DNA of 40,575 nt, from NCBI GenBank assembly GCA_015068985.1, contig SVJL01000010.1:1-40575 (forward strand). The letters run 5' to 3'. The notes under the pieces are model-generated. The model was not told the origin of the DNA and searched no databases. It saw only the letters and a program-made list of their open reading frames with translations. Positions 1-8,350 of this stretch are shown in pieces. A program made the translations under genes and the position numbers. Within the stretch, counting starts at the first letter, position 1. Each line of letters starts with the position of its first letter. This DNA is from Oscillospiraceae bacterium. Its GTDB lineage: Bacteria; Bacillota; Clostridia; UMGS1810.

Positions 1-41
1 TTACTTTAATAACGAAAGATTATCATACAAATTAAATTACA

Positions 42-76
42 AAACCCCTGTTCAATATAGAGTTGAACAAGGGTTT
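42..76 (-). terminator. Possible terminator hairpin downstream of dnaE
   Basis: An AAACCCCTGTTCAA / TTGAACAAGGGTTT inverted repeat with a 6-7 nt loop. Read on the minus strand, the right arm runs into a T-rich stretch (GGGGTTTTGTAATTTAATTT), as in an intrinsic terminator. It could end the dnaE transcript, which would first pass through the repeat element at 198-447, or it could belong to a gene left of the window. Nothing else recognisable was found in 1-197. Confidence 0.4.
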
Positions 77-197
77 GCATAATCCGTGGTTTTTTAGTGT
101 CTACTTTTACTTGACAAGTTCATAAAAATCACAAGGTTTTTACAGGTGTTTTTGCACGTAATAATTGTATAGTCATTGGAAAACTCTAATTATAAGA

Positions 198-447
198 TAA
201 ATTATTGTTTGGTTGTATTAAGTGCGGGCATACCTTTGTCCGCTTGGGCTTCGGAATGGCTCGGCAAGCCTCGCACATTCCTGCAGAGTCGCTACCAAAG
301 GTATGCCCTGCACTTTACAGTTTGCAAATTTATCGCCAATGCTTTTGGATGTTCTCGGAGAAAACCTCTGCAGGCGAAGCCGAAGCCAGTTTTCGAAGAG
401 AATATCCAAAAGCATTGATGAGCAGTATACAACTAAACAATAATTTA
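198..447. repeat. Nested inverted-repeat element 1 with TAAATTATTGTTT ends
   Basis: Outer arms of 20 bp (198-217 and 428-447) match at 19 of 20 positions. Inside lie two further hairpins: 221-238 pairs with 296-314, and 337-350 pairs perfectly with 404-417. The loop of the first (235-292) is a sequence found again, inverted, near 39741-39797. The outer arms share TAAATTATTGTTT with the elements at 4061 and 15873. Short ORFs here are translated repeats in several frames with no ribosome binding site. It could be a MITE-like non-autonomous element; mobility is inferred, not seen. Confidence 0.8.
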
Positions 448-465
448 TAATAGTTATTATCCGTT

Positions 466-3400
466 TTATTTTATCTTCACGTTTTCCTGACCAAGTTCTT
501 TTATGAGCTTGTCGTAAAGTTCATCACAAATTCTGATGCGGTGAGAAGGGTCGGATTTTATCATCTTGGAAGTATTGGCAAAATATATGCACAAATTATT
601 CTCGCCGCCATATGCGGAAAAAACATTTTTTATGTTTTCAAACTTTTCTTTCGATTCAAGCCTAACATATAGAGTTTTTTCGGGGCCTATGCTCATTTGA
701 GCAAGAGGAGCAACCGAAAGAATTGTGAGTTCGGCTTCCTTGTCTCCGTCGGCGGAAGAAACCACAGCCGTTGCAAACACAACCGCTCCATCGGTAAAAT
801 ATTGCTGATATTTCGACACAGTGGAATCAAACGCTATGGCAGAGCAAGGACCGGTAAAATCGGAAAAGGTCATCGAAGTTAAAAACTTGCCCGATTTTGT
901 GCGGCGGGTAGAAATTCCGGATATTCTGCCGCAGATGTTGACACGGCACCCGTCAAGCTCAGCTTTTTCCATAATGTCGGCAACAGTATATTCGCTGAAA
1001 GCTTCAATTTTTAGCCTATGACTGTCAAGTGGGTGACCGGAGAAAAACATTCCGGCATATTCATACTCAAACTCCATTTTTTCTTCCAAAGAAAAATCTT
1101 CATATTCAACGTTTATAAGCTCATCGGTATCGTCTGCCACATCATCTATAACCGAAAACCAGTCGAGCTGACCGATAGCGGCAGTTCTGGCATCTTCGGT
1201 GTGCTTGCCGACAAGGCGTTCGGAGTTAAAAAACAACACACGCCTGTTGGGATAAATGCTATCGAAGCAGCCGCATTTTATCATAATCTCTATGCTCCGC
1301 TTGTTAATATCATAGGCTGCCATTCTTTTGGTGAAGTCGGCAAAGGATGTGAATTTGCCGTTTTTTTCACGCTCCGCGGCAATTTGCATAGGGAAGCGGT
1401 CGCCAAGATTTTTGAGCCAGCAAAGACCAAAACGCACATTTTTTCCCTCGGGTGAAAAATGAGCATAGCTTTTATTAACGTCGGGCGGCAAAAGAGATAT
1501 ACCGTATTTGCCAAATGACGAAAGATATTTGACTGCTTTGCCAAGATAACCGGCATAGTTTCGGAGAACTGCCGAAAGATAGCAGGTGGGATAGTGAGCC
1601 TTGAGCCAGGCAGTGCGGTACGCCACAAGGGCATAGCAGGCAGCGTGGGACTTGTTGAAGGCATAGTTGGCAAAATCAACAAGCGAATCAAAAATTTCAT
1701 TGGCACACTTTTCGTCAACTCCCCGTCTTTTGGCACCGTCAATTATCACCTTACCGTTTTCTTCGAGACCATTTATAAAAATCTCTCTTTCGCGAAGCAT
1801 TTCTTTTTGCTTTTTCTTTGCCATTGTGCGTCTTACAAGGTCGGCTCTGCCAAGAGAATAGCCGGCGAGAGTACGCACAATTTTCATAACCTGCTCCTGA
1901 TAGATAACAACCCCGTGGGTCGACTCTAAAATAGGCTTTAATAGCGGATGAGCATATTGAATATTCTCAGGGTTTGCAACATTTTGCAAAAATTTGGGAA
2001 TTTGCTCCATTGGACCGGGACGATAGATTGAAGTAGTGGTTATGATATCTTCAATTTTTGACGGCTTATATCTGCGCAAAAAGGTTTGCAGACCGGGGTT
2101 TTCAAGCTGAAAAACTCCGTCGGTGTCGCCCCTGCGAATAAGCTCAAAGGTGAGCGGGTCATCAAGAGGAATAGAATCTATGTTTATGTGTTCACCGTAA
2201 TTTTCTGCTATCAGACTCAAGGTATCGTCTATGATTGTAAGGTTACGAAGACCCAAAAAGTCCATTTTCAGCAGTCCGATTTTTTCCAGTGCTGCCATGG
2301 GATACTGGGTCAGAAGACCTGTTTCGCCCGGTTGAAGGGGCACATAGCTTGTAAGCTCATCATCACCAATAACAACGCCTGCAGCGTGGGTTGAGGTGTT
2401 GCGTGGGAAGCCCTCAATTTTCATTGCAATGTCTAAAAGCTGTTTTATCTGAGGGTCGGTGCGATACAATTTTGAAAGCTCGGGCGACTGCTCTATGGCA
2501 GTTTTCAGTTTTATGTTGAGCACCCGTGGCACAGCCTTTGAAACCGCATCGGTCACCGAGAGAGCAATGCCCATAACCCTGCCGACATCTTTTATAGCAG
2601 CACGGGCGGCAAGGGTGCCAAAGGTGATTATTTGTGCAACACGGGTAGAGCCGTATTTGGAGGCAACATATGACCGAACCTCGTCACGGCGGCGATAGCA
2701 AAAGTCGATGTCGATATCGGGCATAGACACACGCTCAGGATTTAAAAAACGCTCAAACAAAAGATTGTGTGCTATGGGGTCGACCTGAGTTATGTTGAGG
2801 CAATATGCCGCAAGACTTCCTGCTGCCGAGCCTCTGCCGGGGCCAACAGAAATGCCCGAGTCTCGGGAGAATTTGATAAAATCATGAACAATCAGGAAAT
2901 AGTCGGTATAACCCATTTTGTTTATGACAGAAAGCTCATAGTTGAGACGGTCGGTAAGCTCCTTTGTGACGTCAGCATATTTGGCTTTTAGGCCGTTCAT
3001 ACAAAGAGTGCGGAGATAATCCTCGTGAGAAAGGCTTGTCTCAATTTCGATTGTGGGCAAATGAAAGGTGTTGGTGTCGATGGTCAGATTGCACATATCC
3101 GCAATTTTCAAGGTGTTTTGGATTGCTTCGGGACAATCGGTAAAAAGCTCCGACATTTCATCGCCGCTTTTGAAATAGAAATTATCGCCCACCATTTTCA
3201 TACGGTCGGTATCGGATAGTTTTTTGCCCGTCTGAATACAGGTGAGCACATCTTGCAGAAGGGCATCCTCGGCGTTTACGTAGTGAACATCGTTTGTGGC
3301 AACAAGACCAATGCCTGTTTCTTTTGAAATTCGTTTCATAACCTCACGAATTTCGTCTTCTTCGGGTATGGAGTGATTCTGAATTTCCAGATAGAAATTG

Positions 3401-3906
3401 TCTTTTCCAAAAATGGCGGCATAGTCTAATGCCGCATTTTTGGCAGCTTCATATCCCCCCGAAAAATATGCCATGGGCACATCGCCCCTTAGGCAGGCAC
3501 TGAGAGCTATAATCCCCTCCGTGTGAGATTTCAGAAGTTCCTTGTCGATTCGGGGTTTATAGTAAAACCCCTCGGTGTGCCCCGCAGTGACAAGCTTCAT
3601 AAGGTTGCGGTAGCCAATTTCATTTTTGCACAGCAAAACAAGATGCCCGTATCTTTTATCGAGTGTGGCATCTTTGTCTTTTCGGCTTCGGGGGGCGGTG
3701 TAGACCTCACAGCCGATTATGGGTTTTATTCCATTTGAAACTGCAGCTTCATAAAACTCGATTGCTCCATACATAACGCCGTGGTCGGTGATTGCAACAG
3801 ACTTCATACCAAAATCCTTTGCACGCTCTATGACCTTGCCGATGTCGGCGGCACCGTCAAGAAGGCTGTATTGAGTGTGAAGATGCAAATGTGCAAAATC
3901 TGACAT
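466..3906 (-). CDS. dnaE: DNA polymerase III subunit alpha (DnaE)
   Basis: Replicative DNA polymerase catalytic subunit, 1146 aa, a normal length for DnaE. The N-terminal PHP domain begins with HLHLHTQYSLLDG and has ITDHGVMYG. The polymerase core carries GPGRGSAAGS and the metal-binding acidic motif SMPDIDIDF near residue 397. FNKSHAACYA and YRPGPMEQIP are further family blocks, and a C-terminal OB-fold follows (HPLDSH, then ICGRISGISTRRTKSGK). I chose the ATG at 3906 because GGAG sits 6 nt before it; a TTG four codons upstream (3918) keeps the frame but lacks that spacing. Transcribed alone from its own promoter. Clostridia usually also have PolC; this is the DnaE1-like enzyme, and which one is the main polymerase cannot be judged here. 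Confidence 0.97.
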   Translation of the reverse strand: MSDFAHLHLHTQYSLLDGAADIGKVIERAKDFGMKSVAITDHGVMYGAIEFYEAAVSNGIKPIIGCEVYTAPRSRKDKDATLDKRYGHLVLLCKNEIGYRNLMKLVTAGHTEGFYYKPRIDKELLKSHTEGIIALSACLRGDVPMAYFSGGYEAAKNAALDYAAIFGKDNFYLEIQNHSIPEEDEIREVMKRISKETGIGLVATNDVHYVNAEDALLQDVLTCIQTGKKLSDTDRMKMVGDNFYFKSGDEMSELFTDCPEAIQNTLKIADMCNLTIDTNTFHLPTIEIETSLSHEDYLRTLCMNGLKAKYADVTKELTDRLNYELSVINKMGYTDYFLIVHDFIKFSRDSGISVGPGRGSAAGSLAAYCLNITQVDPIAHNLLFERFLNPERVSMPDIDIDFCYRRRDEVRSYVASKYGSTRVAQIITFGTLAARAAIKDVGRVMGIALSVTDAVSKAVPRVLNIKLKTAIEQSPELSKLYRTDPQIKQLLDIAMKIEGFPRNTSTHAAGVVIGDDELTSYVPLQPGETGLLTQYPMAALEKIGLLKMDFLGLRNLTIIDDTLSLIAENYGEHINIDSIPLDDPLTFELIRRGDTDGVFQLENPGLQTFLRRYKPSKIEDIITTTSIYRPGPMEQIPKFLQNVANPENIQYAHPLLKPILESTHGVVIYQEQVMKIVRTLAGYSLGRADLVRRTMAKKKQKEMLREREIFINGLEENGKVIIDGAKRRGVDEKCANEIFDSLVDFANYAFNKSHAACYALVAYRTAWLKAHYPTCYLSAVLRNYAGYLGKAVKYLSSFGKYGISLLPPDVNKSYAHFSPEGKNVRFGLCWLKNLGDRFPMQIAAEREKNGKFTSFADFTKRMAAYDINKRSIEIMIKCGCFDSIYPNRRVLFFNSERLVGKHTEDARTAAIGQLDWFSVIDDVADDTDELINVEYEDFSLEEKMEFEYEYAGMFFSGHPLDSHRLKIEAFSEYTVADIMEKAELDGCRVNICGRISGISTRRTKSGKFLTSMTFSDFTGPCSAIAFDSTVSKYQQYFTDGAVVFATAVVSSADGDKEAELTILSVAPLAQMSIGPEKTLYVRLESKEKFENIKNVFSAYGGENNLCIYFANTSKMIKSDPSHRIRICDELYDKLIKELGQENVKIK

Positions 3907-3928
3907 AGCTTGCTCCAATGTACATTTT

Positions 3929-3986
3929 ATTTGCGTTCAATCATTTTTGCACCGAATCAAATGTGATGCAATGAATGAACGCAAAT
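3929..3986 (-). promoter_or_regulatory. Stem-loop in the dnaE 5' leader
   Basis: ATTTGCGTTCAATCATT (3929-3945) and AATGAATGAACGCAAAT (3970-3986) pair at 16 of 17 positions, with a second partial stem inside (TTGCAC / GTGATGCAA). It lies between the predicted dnaE promoter and its ribosome binding site, so it would form in the leader RNA. It matches no riboswitch I recognise. Confidence 0.5.
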
Positions 3987-4009
3987 ATTTTTGATGAAGT
4001 TATATATAT

Positions 4010-4038
4010 ATCTTATACAAATTAGGCTCTGTTGTCAA
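4010..4038 (-). promoter_or_regulatory. Predicted sigma-A promoter of dnaE
   Basis: On the minus strand: TTGACA, a 17-bp spacer, then TAAGAT. About 100 bp upstream of the dnaE start. Confidence 0.55.
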
Positions 4039-4060
4039 CCGATTTTATTATTTGGAAAAG

Positions 4061-4255
4061 TAAATTATTGTTTAGCCAAGCCTTCCCCTTAGAGGGGAAG
4101 GGGGACCGCGTTAGCGGTGGATGAGGTGTCTTGCTTACAACAAGTGCCTTATTAACGCCGCTTTGCGGCTACACCTCACCACCGCCTGCGGCGGAGCCTC
4201 TCCTCAAGGAGAAGCCTTTCGCTACAGCCTATACAGTGCTCTAAACAATAATTTA
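4061..4255. repeat. Hairpin-array element 2 with TAAATTATTGTTTAG ends
   Basis: The 15-bp terminal inverted repeats (4061-4075 and 4241-4255) are perfect. The interior is a row of small palindromes: CCTTCCCCTTAGAGGGGAAGG, CCGCGTTAGCGG, GCCGCTTTGCGGC, CCGCCTGCGGCGG and CTCCTCAAGGAG. AAGCCTT near each end gives a second pairing layer. The interior is unrelated to element 1, yet the ends are the same. It fills most of the dnaE-spoVM interval; no gene is supported there. Confidence 0.8.
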
Positions 4256-4260
4256 CCGTA

Positions 4261-4341
4261 TTATTCCTCACTGTTTATTTTGAAAAACTTTTTAAGTAAT
4301 TTTTTGAACATACCCGGTGCATTCCACACAACAACCTTCAT
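4261..4341 (-). CDS. spoVM: Probable stage V sporulation protein SpoVM, 26 aa
   Basis: A 26-residue amphipathic peptide that starts MKVVVWNAPG and ends KINSEE. The Bacillus subtilis SpoVM is also 26 residues and has a key proline at position 9; this peptide has Pro9 followed by a Lys/Phe/Leu helix (MFKKLLKKFFK). SpoVM marks the curved forespore membrane and recruits the coat ATPase SpoIVA. The start is preceded by a strong AAAGGGGGAAAG ribosome binding site 3-5 nt upstream. It lies 17 nt after a 52-aa membrane ORF on the same strand. The gene is below usual annotation limits. I assign SpoVM from length, Pro9 and helix character; overall identity to the Bacillus peptide is low. Confidence 0.7.
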   Translation of the reverse strand: MKVVVWNAPGMFKKLLKKFFKINSEE

Positions 4342-4358
4342 AATCTTTCCCCCTTTCA

Positions 4359-4517
4359 CTATTTACTGCAATATATTGCAATACACAAAAGTGCCAGAAG
4401 TATGCCCTCAATAAGAGCTATTACAATCGGGGGCATAATAAAGGCAATAAAAATTCCGGCAACAAAACCCAAAATGCACAACCCCCACAGCTTTTTTAAG
4501 AAATTTTTAAAAAACAA
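4359..4517 (-). CDS. Small membrane protein upstream of spoVM, 52 aa
   Basis: An uninterrupted 52-codon ORF with a TTG start. A GGGGG ribosome binding sequence lies about 8 nt upstream. After a basic N-terminus (FFKNFLKKLW) come two hydrophobic stretches, GLCILGFVAGIFIAFIM and IVIALIEGILLALLCIAIYC, separated by a PP turn, so it should be a membrane hairpin. Its stop is 17 nt before spoVM, suggesting co-transcription and perhaps a sporulation role; this is inference from position only. The ribosome binding site and start codon lie in the 3' arm of a long inverted repeat (4516-4613). Confidence 0.55.
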   Translation of the reverse strand: MFFKNFLKKLWGLCILGFVAGIFIAFIMPPIVIALIEGILLALLCIAIYCSK

Positions 4518-4613
4518 TACCCATACCCCCTTTTAGCCGACATAGAGTAAAAGGTTCGGATTATTCCCTTTCGGCTATAGTGACTAATATCATTATATGA
4601 GGGTATGGGTATT
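4516..4613 (-). promoter_or_regulatory. Long hairpin covering the start of the 52-aa ORF
   Basis: AATACCCATACCC (4516-4528) and GGGTATGGGTATT (4601-4613) are perfectly complementary. Inside, TAGCCGA (4534-4540) pairs with TCGGCTA (4571-4577), then AAAGG with CCTTT. On the minus strand the 3' arm contains the GGGGG ribosome binding sequence and abuts the TTG start, so folding could block translation. It may instead be a small palindromic repeat or the exporter operon's terminator. Confidence 0.5.
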
Positions 4614-4627
4614 TTGGTTACACTTTA

Positions 4628-6493
4628 TTAATCAAGCTCAACAGCGCCGGTGTAGAGCTGATAGTATCTGCCTTTTTGCTCAAGGAGTTCATCGTGGGAG
4701 CCCCGTTCAATAACCTCGCCCTGCTCAAGCACAAGAATTGTGTCGGCATTTCGGATGGTAGAGAGGCGGTGAGCAATGATAAAGGTGGTGCGGTTTTTCA
4801 TAAGGCGATCCATTCCATGCTCAATGTGCTTTTCGGTGCGTGTGTCCACCGAGCTTGTGGCTTCATCGAGAATCAGAATCGGAGCTTTTGAAATTGACGC
4901 ACGGGCAATGTTGAGAAGCTGACGCTGCCCCTGACTGAGGTTTGCACCGTCGCCCTCCAGAACTGTGTCGTAGCCCTTTGGCAGACGCATAATAAAGGAA
5001 TGGGCGCTGGCAGTTTTAGCAGCTTCAATCACCTCTTCGTCGGTGGCATCAAGGCGCCCGTAGCGAATGTTTTCACGCACTGTTCCTGTGAAAAGGTGGG
5101 TGTCTTGCAAAACCATTGCAATGTTTGCTCTGAGACTTGGCTTGTTGTATTCCCTGATGTCGGTGCCATCTATAAGAATTGAGCCAGTGTCGATATCATA
5201 AAAACGGTTTATGAGGTTGGTTATGGTGGTTTTGCCGGCACCGGTGGAACCAACAAAAGCGATTTTCTGTCCCTTTTGGGCAACGAGGTTAATGTCTTTT
5301 AAGATAACCTTTTCGGGTGTGTAGCCAAAGGTTACATTTTTGAGCTCAATTTTGCCCTGAACATCACCAATTGACGGTTTTTCAGTCATATCGGCTTCGG
5401 GTTCTTCGTCCATAACGGCAAACACACGCTCTGCACCGGAAAGTGCGGAGAAGATGTTGGTCACCTGCATGGAAATTTCGTTTATGGGGCGGCTGAACTG
5501 GCGTGAATAGTTAACAAACACCGCCAAACCGCCCACGTCGAAGCCGCCAAGAATACACATAAGACCGCCGACTGTGGCTGTGAGGGCATAGTTAACCTGA
5601 CTTAAGTTTCCCATAATGGGGCCCATCATCGAACCAAAAAACTGAGCCTTAACCTGACGGGAACGAAGCTCTTCATTAAGAATGCCAAATTCTTCACACG
5701 CCTGATGCTCGTGGTTGAAAACCTTAACAACCTTCTGACCCGATACGGTTTCTTCAATGTAGCCGTTAACAGCACCAAGTGCCGCCTGCTGAGCCGAAAA
5801 AAACTTGCGGCTCCGCTTGGCAAGAGATGCGGCGGTTCTGGCAAAAACAGGAATCATAACAATTGTGATGATGGCAAGCTTCCAGTTGGTGTATATCATC
5901 AAAGAAAAAGTGCCGATTATGGTAATGATGCCCGAGAAAAGCTGAACAATTGTGTGATTGAGCATTTCGCCAACCGTGTCAACATCGTTGGTGAAACGGC
6001 TCATAAGCTCACCGCTGGCATTTCGGTCAAAAAACCCGACCGGCAGATTTTGCATTTTGCCAAAAAGCTCTTCCCTTATGCGGCACAGAGCACGCTGAGA
6101 GATGCCAACCATAATTTTTGCCTGAAAATATGAGGTGAGAACTCCGGCAAGATAGATGAGTGCCATAAGGCAGAGTGCACCAACAAGACCTTTGATGTTG
6201 CCGGGGACAATGTAGTTATTGATTATGGGGCGTAGCATATATGAGCCGGCAAGAGTAGAAGCCGAACTTATGAGAACAAAAATGAATGCAAGAATAATTT
6301 TGTGCTTGTCGCAAGCAATGTAGGAAAACAGTCTCTTTACTGTGGCGGATGTGTTTTTTGGTTTGCCGCCTTTGCCCATCATTCTGCCTCTTCCGGGTCC
6401 GCCTCCGGGGCCTCTGTTACCGCCCGAGGGCATTTTTGAGCTGAAGCTTGAGCTATAGCGTTTGAGGAGTCGTTCCTTCTTTTGATTGTCCAT
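4628..6493 (-). CDS. ABC exporter half-transporter, catalytically canonical subunit (TM288/BmrD type)
   Basis: A 621-aa fusion of one six-helix membrane domain (about residues 60-340) and one ATPase domain (about 375-610). The ATPase has Walker A FVGSTGAGKTT, signature LSQGQRQLL, Walker B ILILDEATSSVDT with the catalytic Glu, and switch His in IIAHRLSTI. It overlaps its partner's stop by 1 nt (TAATG), so the two should be co-translated as a heterodimer. The first 50 residues form a Gly/Pro/Arg/Met-rich extension (GGNRGPGGGPGRGRMMGKGG) that is longer than usual. Such pairs export drugs, lipids or peptides; the substrate cannot be told from sequence. Ribosome binding site AAGGAGG is clear. Confidence 0.94.
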   Translation of the reverse strand: MDNQKKERLLKRYSSSFSSKMPSGGNRGPGGGPGRGRMMGKGGKPKNTSATVKRLFSYIACDKHKIILAFIFVLISSASTLAGSYMLRPIINNYIVPGNIKGLVGALCLMALIYLAGVLTSYFQAKIMVGISQRALCRIREELFGKMQNLPVGFFDRNASGELMSRFTNDVDTVGEMLNHTIVQLFSGIITIIGTFSLMIYTNWKLAIITIVMIPVFARTAASLAKRSRKFFSAQQAALGAVNGYIEETVSGQKVVKVFNHEHQACEEFGILNEELRSRQVKAQFFGSMMGPIMGNLSQVNYALTATVGGLMCILGGFDVGGLAVFVNYSRQFSRPINEISMQVTNIFSALSGAERVFAVMDEEPEADMTEKPSIGDVQGKIELKNVTFGYTPEKVILKDINLVAQKGQKIAFVGSTGAGKTTITNLINRFYDIDTGSILIDGTDIREYNKPSLRANIAMVLQDTHLFTGTVRENIRYGRLDATDEEVIEAAKTASAHSFIMRLPKGYDTVLEGDGANLSQGQRQLLNIARASISKAPILILDEATSSVDTRTEKHIEHGMDRLMKNRTTFIIAHRLSTIRNADTILVLEQGEVIERGSHDELLEQKGRYYQLYTGAVELD

Positions 6494-8226
6494 TATTCGT
6501 TCGCCTCCTTATCACGCTGAGAATAATATATTTCCCTGTAGGCTTCATTGTCTTTTAAAAGCTCGGCGTGGGTGCCTGAACCAACAATTTTGCCGTCGTC
6601 AATAACAAGGATTTTGTCGGCATCCATAACTGAGCTGATTCGCTGAGCAATGATGATTTTGGTGGTGGTGCCCAGCTGATTGGAGAATGTGTCGCGGATT
6701 TTGGCTTCGGTTGCCGTGTCGACTGCACTGGTGCTGTCGTCTAAAATCAGGATGCGTGGATTTTTTATGAGAGCACGGGCAATGCAAAGACGCTGCTTCT
6801 GACCGCCAGACACATTAACACCACCCTGACCAAGCTCGGTGTTGTAGCCATCGGTAAAAGATGTGACAAAGCCATGAGCCTGAGCGTTTTTGGCGGCATC
6901 GGCAATTTCTTCATCGGTGGCATCTTCTTTGCCCCAATGAAGATTTTCGTCAATTGTGCCCGAAAAGAGGGTGTTTTTTTGGAGAACCATGCCAACTCCC
7001 TCACGAAGATTATAGAGAGAATAGTCTCTGACGTCAACGCTATCCACAAGAATCTGACCGCTTGTGACATCATAGAGCCTTGCAATGAGCTGAACAAGGC
7101 TTGTTTTGCCCGAACCTGTTGCACCAACAATGCCGAGGGTTTCGCCGGGGTTGGCAACAAAACTGATGTTCTCGAGCACATTGTTTGCGCCGTCGCCATA
7201 GGCAAAACAAACATCTTTGAACTCTACCCTGCCCTGCTCCACGGTTTTCTCTTTGCAGGCGGCATTTGAGTCGTCAATGTCGGGAATTTCGTTTAAAACC
7301 TCTTTTATGCGGCGCGACGAAGCAAGAGCACGTGATGCCTGAAGAATTATCATCGACACCATCATAAGCGACATAAGAATCTGAACAATGTAGGTTGTGA
7401 AAGCAGTTAGCTCGCCAATATTCATTGAGCCTGCCACTACAAAATTGCCCCCATACCACACAACGGCGATGGTGGTTATGTTCATCATAAGAGTCATAAC
7501 CGGACCGTTTTTGATAACCAGATACATTGCACGCAGGGTATTGTCACGCAGGTCACGGTTGGAGGTGTTGAATTTTTCTTTTTCGTGTTCGGTGCGGACA
7601 AAAGATTTGACAACACGAACGTTGGTGAGATTTTCCTGAATGTCGCGGTTAAGCTTATCGAGCTTTTTTTGCATAACATTAAAACGAGGAAAAGCCTTCA
7701 CCATTATTGTTATGATGCAGGCCGAAAGAATGGGTATTATGATAGCTATAACAGCTGCCAGACGTGCATTGATGGATATTGCCATAATAAGAGCACCAAT
7801 GAGCATACCGGGAGCACGAAGAAGCATAACAAGGCTCATTCGGATAACATTTTGCATCTGGGTGATGTCATTGGTGAGACGGGTGACCAAAGATGCCGTA
7901 GAGAAACGGTCAATATTTTTGAACGAAAAGGTTTGTACCTTGCGGAACAAATCCCCCCTCAAATCACTTGAAAACCCGATTGACGCTCTCACAGCAAAGT
8001 AGTTACCCAACACACCGCCCGCCATCATCATTAGTGCAACACCAACCATTGAAAGACCAACCTTTATTATGTAGTTGACATTTCCGGCATCGATGCCACC
8101 GTCGATGATGAGAGATATGAGCTTTGGCATTAAAACCTCACCCACAACCTCAGTTATCATAAACAAGGGGCCGAATATGAAAAATAGAATATGGGGTTTA
8201 ATATACTTAAAATAGCTGTTTTTCAA
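6493..8226 (-). CDS. ABC exporter half-transporter, degenerate-site subunit (TM287/BmrC type)
   Basis: A 577-aa protein with a six-helix membrane domain followed by an ATPase domain: Walker A IVGATGSGKTS, signature VSGGQKQR and Walker B ILILDDSTSAVDT. In Walker B the catalytic Glu is replaced by Asp, and the switch His is replaced by Gln (IIAQRISS). This is the pattern of the non-hydrolysing site in heterodimeric exporters, and matches the canonical partner directly downstream. The start is a TTG at 8226, forced by an in-frame TGA two codons upstream; the ribosome binding site is weak. First gene of the pair; no convincing promoter was seen in 8227-8317. Confidence 0.94.
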   Translation of the reverse strand: MKNSYFKYIKPHILFFIFGPLFMITEVVGEVLMPKLISLIIDGGIDAGNVNYIIKVGLSMVGVALMMMAGGVLGNYFAVRASIGFSSDLRGDLFRKVQTFSFKNIDRFSTASLVTRLTNDITQMQNVIRMSLVMLLRAPGMLIGALIMAISINARLAAVIAIIIPILSACIITIMVKAFPRFNVMQKKLDKLNRDIQENLTNVRVVKSFVRTEHEKEKFNTSNRDLRDNTLRAMYLVIKNGPVMTLMMNITTIAVVWYGGNFVVAGSMNIGELTAFTTYIVQILMSLMMVSMIILQASRALASSRRIKEVLNEIPDIDDSNAACKEKTVEQGRVEFKDVCFAYGDGANNVLENISFVANPGETLGIVGATGSGKTSLVQLIARLYDVTSGQILVDSVDVRDYSLYNLREGVGMVLQKNTLFSGTIDENLHWGKEDATDEEIADAAKNAQAHGFVTSFTDGYNTELGQGGVNVSGGQKQRLCIARALIKNPRILILDDSTSAVDTATEAKIRDTFSNQLGTTTKIIIAQRISSVMDADKILVIDDGKIVGSGTHAELLKDNEAYREIYYSQRDKEANE

Positions 8227-8317
8227 ATATCACATCTTCTTTCAAAAAATTTTTCATCGAGGGAGTTAATATCATTCACAATATTTTGTCTTGCCGAAAG
8301 AGAGTAATTAGACCTCG

Positions 8318-8350
8318 CCTAAAACTCCTCAAAAACACTTATGTTTTAGG
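8318..8350 (-). terminator. Hairpin just after murB, possible terminator
   Basis: CCTAAAAC (8318-8325) pairs with GTTTTAGG (8343-8350), directly after the murB stop. No T-run follows on the minus strand, so termination by this stem alone is uncertain and read-through into the ABC pair is possible. Confidence 0.35.

Noticed and set aside
176-450. Several overlapping small ORFs left of dnaE
   Set aside because: They are translations of the inverted-repeat element in multiple frames and on both strands, without ribosome binding sites.
4121-4414. 97-codon plus-strand ORF after dnaE
   Set aside because: It runs through the hairpin array and antisense to spoVM, with no ribosome binding site and no protein-like composition.
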